From: Escarpia spicata
Lineage: Eukaryota > Annelida > Polychaeta > Sabellida > Siboglinidae
NCBI GenBank assembly: GCA_963995525.1
Contig: OZ023216.1
Span: 40,831,659-40,895,658 of the forward strand
Length of the DNA: 64,000 nucleotides
Reading direction: 5' to 3'
Under the pieces are notes generated by a model. It was not told the DNA's origin, did not search any database, and saw only the letters and a program-made list of their open reading frames with translations. The position numbers were made by a program, and so were the translations under genes. Shown here in pieces: positions 22,601 through 35,900 of the stretch. How positions within the stretch are numbered: position 1 is the stretch's first letter; every line of letters starts with the position of its first letter.

Positions 22601-23196
22601 GTGCGATTCTTGCCTTTTGTCAGTGTTGCTGCAGTGGTTTACGTGATTGTTGTGACATCATGCCGACTTTGATAATATTACTAGTTTTCCAGCATCGTTA
22701 TCCTGGTCTGCAAACATTGATAAATTGGTCAGAGATAAATTTTTAGCCTTAGCACCATGTATATTACCCACCCCAACTTTTGAGTAAAATGTTAAGGGAA
22801 AAATGCATATTATACACAAAAATTTACGGTATATGCAAATGTCAACATCCCCTGCAATCTACATGGTACCATATATTGCAATAAACACAGCATGTTGTTT
22901 GCTGGTCCCATCTTGCTGCTTTTTTGCAGATGGCATAAGGGAATTTGGACCAGGGTTTGGGTTAAGCACGTTGGATGTTTTTGGTTTAAGGATGCTAGCT
23001 TATACAAGTTTTTTGATTTCCATATTGTTATGGTGTTTGTGGATGCTGGGAAGTACTTGTAATCAAAGTCTGAGGACAAAGGTAGAGACAGGTGAGGATT
23101 GGCAGTTCTAGTCAAACTTTCACCATGATTTTCCCAGTTCGTTTGTTCTATCCTATGTGTCAGTCCACACAGTAATAGTATACAGATGACACACAA
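19700..23196 (-). mobile_element. PHD-finger non-LTR retrotransposon (Jockey/Ingi/Nimb-like)
   Basis: Degenerate pieces lie in order on the minus strand. First comes a PHD-type zinc finger (AICKKAARWDQQTTC, CNIWYHVDC at about 22832-22960; then SWICYQCGIPNFASSL near 21960). Next is an endonuclease GDFNLPNIDWG near 21640-21690, followed by LVERLTVVLGISDHDGIPI and a basic linker (20903-21517). The reverse transcriptase pieces are KAFDAVSHNRLL, VPQG, LLFLIYINDLPDNI and LNELTKWVLDWQMHFN (about 20400-20800). Stops and frameshifts are frequent. A PHD-like zinc finger before the endonuclease is known from several invertebrate lineages of this superfamily; the exact clade is my inference. Confidence 0.75.
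21981..22829. mobile_element. 849 bp MITE with TA target duplication
   Basis: The left end reads CCGTAAATTTCCATGTATAA and the right end is its inverted counterpart, ending TATACACAAAAATTTACGG. Both are flanked by TA. The element interrupts the PHD-finger sequence of the surrounding retrotransposon: the first half of the finger lies at 22832-22960 and the second near 21960. A TA duplication with these ends suggests a Tc1/mariner or pogo-like non-autonomous element. No transposase is encoded. Confidence 0.8.
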
Positions 23197-23199
23197 CAG

Positions 23200-23936
23200 T
23201 TCATCTTGGATTTAAGCGTGGTAGTCACAATATGAATACAATCTCAGTATTAAAGTATAAAATCACAGTAATTATATAATCACAATCAAATTAGTCCCAG
23301 TAGTTTTCAATGTAAAATTGCAGTAAATGTAAATTACAGTTCTTATAAATGTAAAGCTGCTGTAAGATATCACATAAAAATCAAGTTGGTAGAAAAGTAA
23401 TAAAAATAACAATTGCTCTATAAAAAGTTGAGTATCTGGTTATTTATAGGCTGCAATGTTTTAAAATATAACAGACAAAAGGAGAGCGAATCATTTACAA
23501 GTTTCATAGGATCATAGACACAGTACAACACAATGCCATGAATAGCACATGAAATAATATGAAGGTTTTCATAACTGGCAGAATGCTCCAATGATGGGAT
23601 TGCTCTCTTCCTTGCGTGGAGGATTCATTTTGTACATGTTGTAGATTGTGTACATGTATGTCATGATCTTTGTCTGAGTAATCATGTCACATTAGGGAAG
23701 TAAATGCCAGTCAAGCCCCTAGATTTAGAACTACTAAGCAATAAATCTGGGGGCCAGTGCCTCTCCCCGGTAAATTTGAACCATGCATATGATCATGATG
23801 CTGTCAGAGCCAGCAATCATGATCAGTGTCTTTCAGAGCTCTGGTTTCTCAGGAAGTCGTGCATTAAGATGAGTTCACTGTGTAATCATTAAGAATATAA
23901 CTTCCCTGACCATGAATTAATGCATTTGTCTTGCAG
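23200..23936. other. upstream region or 5' intron of the LAS2-like gene
   Basis: AT-rich; no recognisable coding sequence. A clean acceptor (TGTCTTGCAG) at 23936 shows that at least one exon lies further upstream. Confidence 0.45.
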
Positions 23937-23980
23937 AATATAATCCGAAGATCTGGAGACCGTGCTGCTGGCTGATCACA

Positions 23981-26900
23981 ATGAATTTATCGCATTCGCT
24001 AGTAGATTCTTGGTACAGCCGGGAACCATTCATCTCTGATGTCGGAAGCTCCAACACCAGACCCACAGACAGTCAGGTCGTGTTTCGCAACAAAACATAC
24101 CCGTCAGCCACTGCAGCCCTTGAAGCATACATCGATGAGTATCTTGGACATTCCAATGGACGTCGTCGTCAATATGGCAAAGATTGCGTGGCTGATCTGT
24201 TGCTGATGAAGCGTGTGGGGGATACCTCTTCCTTGCCTTCTGTATCCATGATGTCATCCTCTGAATCCCAAGACAAAGGCGGCGATGGATGCAGCGGAAT
24301 TAAAATGCCAGAAAGTTTTGCAAGAGACAGTGAATCGTCCGATTCAAAGAAATATGAACATTCTGGTAGGTTCCTTAGATACTGAGGATGTGATATTGGT
24401 TGACTTAACAATTCAACACAGTGATGGTTTTATGAATTCTTTTTCACTACCACAGATACAGTTTTATAGCCTAAATGTACATCTAAGAATTCAGTGTACT
24501 GTGTGACCATTTGTTTGATTGTCTTAATCCTGGAAATATTACATTATATAATAATAATTATTAATTACACTAATGTTATTGTTTAATATTTTTTATTTAT
24601 TCTAAATTCTCTTTAAAAACAGAGAAACATTAACTTTCATCATTCAGCATGTTTGCAAAGAACTGAAAAAAAACATACAGTTTATGTAGACAAATTTATG
24701 TTATCACATAACATAAAGACGTACAACATTAGACTTCATTTATGTGCACTGTAGGCATGACATCCAAACGAAAGCACTCAAGTTATATAAATAAAAAACG
24801 AAAGCTATTTGGGGAGTCATTAAAATATTATGTTAGAATACATGTATTGTGTATACAATGTACTAGCAGTAGCGTGAGTTTACAATAAAAACAAACAGTC
24901 ATTGTGCCTAGTGACATATACAATCCTCCAGTTGTGTCGGCAACTTATCTCTGCAACTTGTCACCATGCCTCAAAAATTAAACTGGTTCACTGTCAAATT
25001 GGTCACACCTTGTACTGATACCATCCAATTTAATATGGGGCACAGTGTCTAGAGTGTTGGACTCTCAACGGAGAGAACCCGGGTTCGAATCCTGTGAGCA
25101 GTCCCGTTTTGAACCTTGGGCAAGTTCGTTCTCTTCACGTTGCTCCAGTTCGCTCCTCTGTATGAATGAGTACCTGGCTATAGACAGTGGTGATACTTGT
25201 TTATGAATAGTCTTCGCGCATTAATTGAAGTGTGGCTGTATGCTTCCCAGAGAAATCGAGATGGTGTTCGATTGAACAGGTGTGCCAAGAAGTAAAGTGT
25301 AAATTACTTTGAGCAGTCCTGAGGACTGGATACTGCACTACAAAAACTGACCTTTAATTTTGTAAACAAGGTCAATGGGCCAAATATGAGGTCAGGATTA
25401 CTGAAATGGTCTCACTTTGTTTCAGTGGGAACGTCGCTGTATGAAAGCACACATGACCTGGACAGGATACTTGCGGAAAGCCATCATTCACTGGGTGGGA
25501 AGGGGAAACATGGTTGGGACACCACACATACTACTATGGACCACCCAAAGCCTCCAAATGTTGTTGCCTTTTCGTCAACACACAAGCCGATGTCGCCAGC
25601 GAAGACTGCAGCATTCACACACACCGATCTGCAGAAGATCCGCAGCCGCGTGTGCGACAACGCGAGCTACAGATCGTTCATTGACCACAGCCAGGTCCAT
25701 CGAAGTGCCCTGCTCAGTCGGTCGCTTGACTCATTGCTTAGCAACCGCAATGATTCCGACAGCACTGTGCAGGACTCGGATGACAAGTACTCGTTCGACG
25801 GAGGGAGACGTCCTCCCAGTTGGATACAGGATGTAGACGGGGAAGGGGACATGGACGGGACCATCGTCAGTGGTTCCATGCGCCATAGGAGGACTACATC
25901 CCATGATAAACCATCTCACGCAGTCAATATCGCCATGAGTACACCAAAGCAGCTGGCAAGCAGCTACTCACCGGGACGAAGCAGAAAAGATACTTCCATG
26001 GATGTCTTCCAGGTGGCGTCACCGTCTGGGTCCGTAACGGGGAGTACTTCTAACAGTGCCGGCATGAGACTGCGTCATGCATGTTTACAGTCGAACGATT
26101 CACCAGACACATTTGATGGAAGAAACGCTGGTTTTGACTCTAGACTAGACTACACCGTTGACAATGGGACTTCGCATGACACATACTTTGATTCAAAATC
26201 GCTGTCATGGTCACGGATGGATGATTCAAGCCACATAAAGACACCAACTCTCCGGGAGAAGCCGACAGACCTTTCTCGGAGTCTTAACAATGTACAGGTC
26301 AGAGTTAGCATACCGTATTAGTTCTATTAAGCATACATTCCCTGATTAGCTTAAAACCCCCAAGTTAGCTGCATCTGATACTGTGATGGCGATCTCAAAA
26401 TGCGTAAACCAAAAAACTCCAGGAACGCCAGAAAATGGGTGTACACCATTGTACACTTATTGGAACGCTCAGTTTCACATATTTCTACATTTTAAATATT
26501 TATTATGTGGTGTACTGTACGCTTAATAGAAGAGTATGGTAATTGTAGTCGAGTGTAATCTTTAACAATGTTACAGTAAGCATAATCATATGCAATTACA
26601 CTGGTAAAAATGGCAAATTTATCCAATTAAAATGTATATAATTATTGGCAAAGTAATAATCATCGCATTTACTGGCATTATTACAAATTCCATGTAAACT
26701 TTCCAGCTACAATGCAAGCAGTCAGACATGAGTTAATTCCATTGAAAATATATGACTTGTTTGCATATGTTCCCGCTGTTAATGCACAATCATATTATTG
26801 TTCCTATATCTGATAACAACGAGGAAGCTGTAAACAATATACATACAATGGCTCAGCTGACAATGTAATCTTCGAACAAAAGTAATCATAATAATAAATT

Positions 26901-29900
26901 TATGTTTCTTCACGTAAGACAAATAATCGCACTCTCAAATATTAACACTAATTGTATTTGATTACATTTGTGGCATAATCACCCATCTTTGGTACAGACG
27001 TCACCAGAGAGGAGAACACCCCGACTGAAGCGAGACGGTTCCCCCGGCAAGACGGTCTGCTTCGACTTCACGCCCCAGGAGCCAAGTCGGAAGTTGCCAC
27101 TGGTGTATGACTCGACGGCACCGTGGCTGAAAGACAGCCAACGCGAGGCATATCTGCGAAGACTTGAGAACGAGATTGAGGACAGCCCGAGCAGTGTGGC
27201 AGGAGATTCCGTTTGCTCGTCAACGAACTGGAAGGCATGTGACGCCCTGGGGATGTCCCTGGGTATCTGTGGGGACAGTGCAGGGGAAGGGACAGGAGAA
27301 AAACAAGTCCCATTGGTACAACAGCAAGTGGAACCCTTCAGCTGCTCTGGTATGTGCTTGTTGAACCATGACGTCACAGTTGAGTTGGTATTATGATTGT
27401 AGTCTTAGTAACTTGTACAATAAACTTTAGATATAATGAATAGCTCAGGACCAGCCAATTTATTTGTTATATGTTAAATATATATACACAAAATTCATTA
27501 TATATCTGAAATTCACCAAAACGTCTGTCTTACTAACATATAAATAAGCTTGAAATCAATGAGCTATCAAGTGTTTGGTCTAAGCCGTGAGAAACTTTGA
27601 TTCCATAGTATTAAATGTAAATGACGACACACGTGTATATATCACTTTCACCAACTGACACACAGACATCTCTATCAACTTTAAATGACTGTCTCACTGA
27701 CATCTTGCTGTGGATGGAAGCAAGTAAATTGAAACTAAATCCAGATAAAACTGATCTACCGCAGGTAATTATTATTGGCACAAAACAACAACGAAATGTT
27801 TCACGACGACTTTTTGTTCCGAAAACCATATCAGCAAATGTGCTTTTTCTGTATCTGCACCAAAAATCTGAAATCAACTCCCTATTGCTTTAACATCACC
27901 TGAGACTATAAATTTCTTCCGTAAAAAACTAGACTGATTTATTTGAAATTTCATTCCCACCCTAACCTACGGCGGTCCCTTGCTCTAATGACGACCCTTG
28001 CTTGTCCCTGTTAACGATTTTGCCCAATGAGTTTTGTATGTTGCGTCTCTGAGCTCAGATTCCTAGGGATTTACGCGCTATAGAAGTTTGTCATTATTAT
28101 AAATTATAGTGTTACTTTGGATGAGGTGTGGATTTGTATTTCATTATGTTGTATTAAAAATAATTCCTTGTATTGATTGGTAATAGGACATAGCCACACT
28201 GTACATGCAAGAAGTGTGACATCTACCTGGTAGGTAATATTAGTGTACGCAAACACAAGAGACATGAAAAGAAGGAAACGGATACTAAAAGCACAGTGGT
28301 GATTGTTGACAACTGATGAAAGTTGTCAAAGTAACGACCGTGATGAGCCAGGGGCCTTTGTAACAGCCCCATCCTCAACTGTGTCAACAAAGCGTCGCTA
28401 GTGAGAGAGATATGTTCCGGTCAGGGCTTCGCAACTAGTATTAAAATGACTAGGATTACAGACTACTTAATCAAAACAGTTATGGTTGTTACGATTGACG
28501 AACGATGATAATCACGGTCATGATTTTTGACCCGATAAATCGTAGGTCAAACACCGTCAACAAATCTGTCGGATCACATTGCGGAAATCCTGCGCACGAA
28601 TACTCCGCGATCGACAGAGAAACGTAGAGAGAAATAATAATATGGCAAAATTTAAAATACACATTTTAAGATTCTATTGATAATGCGTCTTCAATGTACC
28701 GGGTAGTTATATTTGAATGGTCGCGACATTTTGACGGATTATTTCTTACCTTGACACCATCTTATCTTATCTCCTTCATCGGAAAAAGATGACAACGTCA
28801 AATCACATGACCATTTCTATGCCGTCACATGATATCTGCTTGGTTTTCCTTCGCACAATTTTGTAAGTACCCTAGTAGTTCGGTTTCTTGATGGGATGAT
28901 ACAGGAGTATGCCACACAATAGTTGGAAATGTAGTGAATTGTTTTCACACTTGTCGGAGAGTATCTTACAAGGCAAAATGCTGGTTGTAATAAAAACGAT
29001 ATTTAATTGGTACTAATATTACGCTATGACCGCCATTGACGGAACACATCACAACCTTGACACAGTTTCTAGACTGTAAAAAATATGTTCCTTCATAAAA
29101 CAAAGAACAAAACACATTCATGAAGAATATTATGTATTTCATTTATTTGCATCACGGCATACAAAACGAAACATTTTTCAATGTTTTTATAGAACGTTCA
29201 ACGTTCTTGAAACCGCATTTTCATCAATGTTCGACGAAAAATACAACCCAGTAGCACACATTCTTGACTTTTTTAATTTGTTTTATATCTTTATGATAGC
29301 TATGACTGATGTATCCTAAAAAATGGAACATAACTGTTTGTTTTGCCATCCAAATCAACATTTCAAAATGTTCCTTATAATGCCCAGTGTGGATATGCTC
29401 AATTATGATAAATGTTTTAAGATTTGTAAAACACTTACTCTTAGAAGAAGGTGGCTGAGTCAGTAATTTGATTTGGATGATGTAGTTTAGTGTTCCACTG
29501 TGTACTGGAGGTCCAGAATTTTGTTATATACAACAGGAAAACATTGTTTTATCAACCAAATTGGACACAATATTCATATTTTAAATCTGTACCGTATATC
29601 TATAAAAATTTGTGCAAACAAATTGTTCGAAAAGTTTTTGATTGAGTGTAATGATTACAATTTTAAACTAGTGAAATCGTGTTGCCGTGAACACATGCTA
29701 GTGCAAATAGTCATGTTACGTACGGTAATAATCTGCTAGGTACATAGCGTTGATTATTATTTCTCGAACTTAGGATGCAAATGTTCCATATTGTATTTTA
29801 ATACCATACATTTTACCAACATGATTATTCATAATTTAGTTTGTCAAAACCTTTTTGTTCGGCAACGTCTTCCCCACAAAGCACGCTGTTTTGATGGTAA

Positions 29901-32900
29901 ATATAGGCAGCTTGAACGCAATATTAATGCAGTGATTCTTTAGGTACAGCAATATTGATGTATATAACTATGCTGTGTGTTGCAGCTCAGCCAGAAGTGG
30001 GAACTTTCCTGGAGAAGATCCGCCACCTCCTGGCGACCCCTCCCCCTTACGACTCCCGTGGCTCAGCCCCAATGCCTGACACACCAACCAGTGAACAGAT
30101 CCTAGACGGGGATCGATCCTGGGAGAAAACATCCTCAAAGTAAGTCAATGCTTATGCTCACTGGGTAGCCTTAAAACAACCATCACAATTACTAGATCAA
30201 CCGGCCTTGCAAAGACCATCCTGCAAAGCACTTTGCCAGGAGGAAGAAAGAAAGAAAGACGCAGACAGAGGAAGAAGTGGTAAGACAAAATTCAGAAGAG
30301 GTCTGGTTTGACCTTTGGCCCCTCCCAGAGGTCGACAAAGAATCGAGAAAGATTGCGGGAGCTGTGAGGATGTCATCAGTGGTGCCTCAATGACTGCATG
30401 GTGATGGGATAGAGAAGAACTCTGCAATAATGTCTAGTTTTGATCACTGTGCCATGTTGTTGCTTGATCAAGAACAGTTCCTTAACATAAAGGCATGAGT
30501 AAAATATACTGAATGATGTATATGTACTAATTAGAAACATTTCTTTAAAACTGCATGTTCCTTGCAGTGTACGTCAAGTAAAATGTTCATGTGAGATACA
30601 AAGGAAAGAATAGCAGCTTCATTTATGAAACAGTCAACGTATTTGTGTTCTTGTCAAAAACTTGGGGAATAACATTTTGTAAATCTGCAAATCATGATTG
30701 AGAGCCGTGCTCAGCTCTGTGTGTTGTGTGGGTTTATGGTAGTGTACATTATCACATAGTTACAGACTCACTGGGTCAATCAGAGAGTCGTATGTACTGA
30801 CACAGTGTAGGACTGTTAGGCGGCTGCTCTTTGGCTGTTTCTTCTGTGATAACAGACCAATTCCCTTGTGATATATGCCCACTAATACAGTGTGTAAACT
30901 GTCTGTGCAGGGCAACACCTGACTACCTGAGGCAACTCAGTGACTTAACGGGGACGATGGATGTCGACAGAATTGTGGCAGCCTTGCTCACTTCAACCGG
31001 GTCTACAACTCAGGTAAGGAATAATCTTCTTCGGGTGGAGCACAGTGGTGCAGTGGATAGGGCATTGGCCTCTTAATAAAAAGAACCCAGATTTGAATCT
31101 TGTACTGCTGTCGAATCCTGGGCAACTTCGTTTACTCGACATTGCTCCAGTTCACTCAGCTGAATGAATGATTACCTGGCTGCAGACAGTGGTGGATATT
31201 TGTTTACGAATAGCCTTTGCGCATTAATTGCAGCATGGCTGAAAGCTTCCCAGGTATGTTGTGATGATGTTCAATTGAATAGGTCTTTACACTTTACTCC
31301 CTGCCAGGGAATAAAGCATAAAGCGCTGAGGACTGGATACTGTGCTACGGAACTTACCTTTTTTCTTAAACAAGAGTCTGTTAGTCAGCCCGCCTGCCAG
31401 CCCATCTTCTTTTCTCTCCAAATGTAATTCTTCCATGTTGTTAATTTCTCCCCCAATCATTGCAGGGATACATGTTCCTTACACTTCTCCACCTATGCCG
31501 ATCTCCCGAACTTTTTTCCACTCACGGCTGTTCATCCCTTTGGTGCATCTCTTACGATGTCTCCCCTTTCTAATGTCTTTCTTCTCAGGACTTCAACCAC
31601 CCATTTTCTATGCTCTGTTTGTCCAACTCTCATCACTCGTTCTCTGTCCTCTCCATATCAATCTGATCCCAACTACTCTGCTCTCAATTTTCGCATCTGC
31701 TACTGTGCCATTATTTTATTATCTCTCATGATGGTCAGTTTTCAAAGCACCACTTCGGCTGACCAATGTTGTGATTCATTGCCCATTTAAACCAGCTTTA
31801 ACTTGTACACCTGCGCACTATAAGAGAGAGAGCGAGCAAAATAAGCTAACTATGTACAGCGTACATTGTAGAGTGTTTACACAACTGATTGTTGCACTGT
31901 GATGCCATGCCACCTTATATTGGCCATCCCACAGGACGATTAATCTGGCACAACTGACCATTATTCAATATGACTATTATTGACTACGACACAGTATTTA
32001 TCATCCTGTTCCTCAGAGTGGAGGTATGTCACAGTGTGACAGTTTGAGACCGGGAACAAAGGAGGCTTTGAAGAACATTCTGTTTGCCATGCAGTCTACG
32101 ATGGCCACAATACCAGCAATGACAGCGTCAACCCCAGTCACACCGACCTCCTCACAGAAACAGCCTTCAATGGCAGTCCAGTCAGAGCAGGTATGTAAAC
32201 ATGAATAAATGTGATGATTAGTAAGACTGAACATGATTGCCATCCAGAGAAATACGTCCTATTGGCAAGTGAACACGGAAACCGCTCGATTAACATTGTG
32301 TTAATAAGTAACCAGCCTTTCTGAGATAATTGTCAATTTTTATTTTTAAACATATTCATCTTACTTTTATACAATCTGAAAATTATGTTTTCATTCATTT
32401 TATGTCCTTTGTGAGAATAAAATATTTTCTTGTATCTAATCTACAGTGTAAAGTAGTAGTAATAACGTAGAATTGTTCAAATTTATACGTGTATCACAAC
32501 TATGAAATATAAACTCATATCAACATTTTGACTGTCATCAGGAGTATTCAGCCACTCGTGGGTAGTCTGCGTATCACACCATCTGGTGAGCAGAAAAAAA
32601 CAGTGCAGTCCCTTATGAAGACTGCCAACAGCAGTCAAATTGTTGATTTTAGTTTCAACTTTGACTTAGAATAGTAGTAATATATGTACACTGTATGCCA
32701 AAAAATAGTTGCTAAGTTGTTCTTGAGTAATTGGTTGCATTATGATTATGTATGGCAAATTTAGGTAAGTAACTCATTCCTGATAATACACCATCAGTCA
32801 GCTAGGAAAAATGTTATCATTAATACATGTTATTTAAATTTGTATTAGCAATATATCATGTACTTTGTTATCTAGTGAACAGAAGAACTTGGTTCCACAA

Positions 32901-35900
32901 TTTTTTTCGAGGAGATTGCTGAAACAGTAGTAACAAACTGTGGAAGCTGGCTATGTAAAATATTAGGACTTAATACAACTGTTCATTAAGTATCAGTGGA
33001 ATCAATGATAAGTTATTTTATTTATTGATTTCTGAAACATTGTTTTGTTTCAGCGTAGCTTGGAGCAAGTGAGGAACTTGTCAGACTCCATCACACCTGA
33101 AAGTAGACAACTGTTGGCTGCCAGAGCCACACAAGAGGCTGGGGGAGAATCACTCGAGAGGTATGTAGTCTGATCATCCTCCTGGTTCCCTTGAACAGGA
33201 GTGAGGTCTAGCTCCTGTACTGTTCTTCCTCCTTGTACAGGACTGAGGTCTAGCTCATGTACTGTTCTTCCTCCTAGTTCCTTTGTACAGGGGTGAGGTC
33301 TAGCTCATGTACTGTTCTTCCTCCTGGTTCCCTTGTACAGAGGTGATGTCTAGCTCCTGTACTGTTCTTCCTCCTGGTTCTCTTGTACAGTGGTGAGGTC
33401 TAGCTCCTGTACTGATCCTCCTCCTTGTTCCCCAGTCCAGGGGTGAGGTCTAGCTCATGTACTGTTCTTCCTCCTGGTTCCCTTGTACAGGGGTGATGTC
33501 TAGCTCATGTACTGTTCTTCCTCCTGGTTCCCTTGTACAGGGGTGAGGTCTAGTTCCTGTACTGATCTTCCTCCTTGTTCTCCAGTCCAGGGGTGAGGTC
33601 TAGCTCCTGTACTGATCTTCCTCCTTGTTCCCCAGTTCAGTGCTGAGGTCGAGCTCCTGTACTGATCTTCCTCCTTGTTCCCCAGTTCAGTGCTGAGGTC
33701 TAGCTCCTGTACTGATCTTCCTCCTTGTTCCCCAGTCCAGGGGTGAGGTCTACCTCCCGTACTGATCTTCCTCCTTGTTCCCCAGTCCAGGAATTATGTC
33801 TAGTTCCTGTACTGATCTTCCTCCTTGTTCCCCAGTCCAGGGGTGATGTATAGTTCCCGTACTGATCTTCCTCCTTGTTCCCCAGTCCAGGGGTGATGTC
33901 TAGTTCCTGTACTGATCTTCCTCCTTGTTCCCTAGTCCAGGGGTGATGTGTAGTTCCTGTACTGATCTTCCTCCTTGTTCCCCAGTCCAGGGATGAGGTC
34001 TAGCTCCTGTACTGATCTTCCTCCTTGTTCCCCAATCCAAGGGTGAGGTCTACTCCTGTACTGATCTTCCTCCTTTTTCCCCAGTTCAGTGCTGAGGTCT
34101 AGCTCCTGTACTGATCTTCCTCCTTGTTCCCCAGTCCAGGGGTGATGTATAGTTCCTGTACTGATCTTCCTCCTTGTTCCCCATTCCAGGGGTGATGTAT
34201 AGTTCCTGTACTGATCTTCCTCCTTGTTCCCCAGTCCAGGGGTGATGTCTAGTTCCTGTACTGATCTTCCTCCTTGTTCCCCATTCCAGGGGTGATGTAT
34301 AGTTCCTGTACTGATCTTCCTCCTTGTTCCCCAGTCCAGTGGTGATGTCTAGTTCCTGTACTGATCTTCCTCCTTGTTCCCCAGTCCAGGGGTGATGTAT
34401 AGTTCCTGTACTGATCTTCCTCCTTGTTCCCCATTCCAGGGGTGATGTATAGTTCCTGTACTGATCTTCCTCCTTGTTCCCCAGTCCAGGGGTGATGTCT
34501 AGTTCCTGTACTGATCTTCCTCCTTGTTCCCCATTCCAGGGGTGATGTATAGTTCCTGTACTGATCTTCCTCCTTGTTCCTCAGTCCAGTGGTGATGTCT
34601 AGTTCCTGTACTGATCTTCCTCCTTGTTCCCCATTCCAGGGGTGATGTATAGTTCCTGTACTGATCTTCCTCCTTGTTCCCCAGTCCAGTGGTGATGTCT
34701 AGTTCCTGTACTGATCTTCCTCCTTGTTCCCCAGTCCAGGGGTGATGTCTAGTTCCTGTACTGATCTTCCTCCTTGTTCCCCATTCCAGGGGTGATGTAT
34801 AGTTCCTGTACTGATCTTCCTCCTTGTTCCTCAGTCCAGTGGTGATGTCTAGTTCCTGTACTGATCTTCCTCCTTGTTCCCCATTCCAGGGGTGATGTAT
34901 AGTTCCTGTACTGATCTTCCTCCTTGTTCCCCAGTCCAGTGGTGATGTCTAGTTCCTGTACTGATCTTCCTCCTTGTTCCTCAGTCCAGTGGTGATGTCT
35001 AGTTCCTGTACTGATCTTCCTCCTTGTTCCCCATTCCAGGGGTGATGTATAGTTCCTGTACTGATCTTCCTCCTTGTTCCCCAGTCCAGGGGTGATGTCT
35101 AGTTCCTGTACTTATCTTCCTCCTTTCTCTCCAGTCCAGGGGTGATGTCTAGTTCCTGTACTGATCTTCCTCCTTGTTCCCCAGTCCAGGAGTGATGTCT
35201 AGTTCCTGTACTGATCTTCCTCCGTGTTCCCCAGTCCAGGGATGAGGTCTAGCTCCTGTACTGATCTTCCTCCTTGTTCCCCAGTCCAGGGGTGATGTCT
35301 AGTTCCTGTACTGATCTTCCTCCTTGTTCCCCAGTCCAGGGGTGATGTCTAGTTCCTGTACTGATCTTCCTCCTTGTTCCTCAGTCCAGGGGTGATGTCT
35401 AGTTCCTGTACTGATCTTCCTCCTTGTTCCCCAGTCCAGGAGTGATGTTTAGTTCCTGTACTGATCTTCCTCCTTGTTCCTCAGTCCAGGGGTGATGTCT
35501 AGTTCCTGTACTGATCTTCCTCCTTGTTCCTCAGTCCAGGAGAGAGAGGTCTACTTGTGTATTGACCTTCCTCCTTGTTCCCCAGTCCAGTGCTGAGGTC
35601 TACTCCTGTACTGATCTTCCTACTTTTTCCCCAGTCCAGTAATAAGGTCTAGCTCATATACTGTTGCACTGCTCTTGTTGTAGTTGCCCTCCACTGCTCC
35701 CTGTCAGCACCCCCTCCCACCCCCTCCCACCCACTCTCATCTTTCTCTGTCTTTCTAGCATCCTTCACACAGTTCTTCCAACGTATCTGCAGGTTTTTTC
35801 CTGCCACTATATATTTCTTCACTTTCACTCCCATTGATAAGTTGTCCACAAAAGATATTCAACAAATATTACATGGCTTGTGTCCTAACACCAAACGTGT

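Noticed and set aside
25060..25110. Sequence with tRNA-like A and B boxes considered as a tRNA gene.
   Set aside because: No cloverleaf acceptor pairing is visible, and the same head continues into a repeated body at four loci, so it is a SINE.
33175..35665. Regularly spaced repeats considered as a CRISPR-like array.
   Set aside because: The units are contiguous head-to-tail with no unique spacers and lie in an animal intron, so this is a minisatellite. The same holds for 11755-13100.
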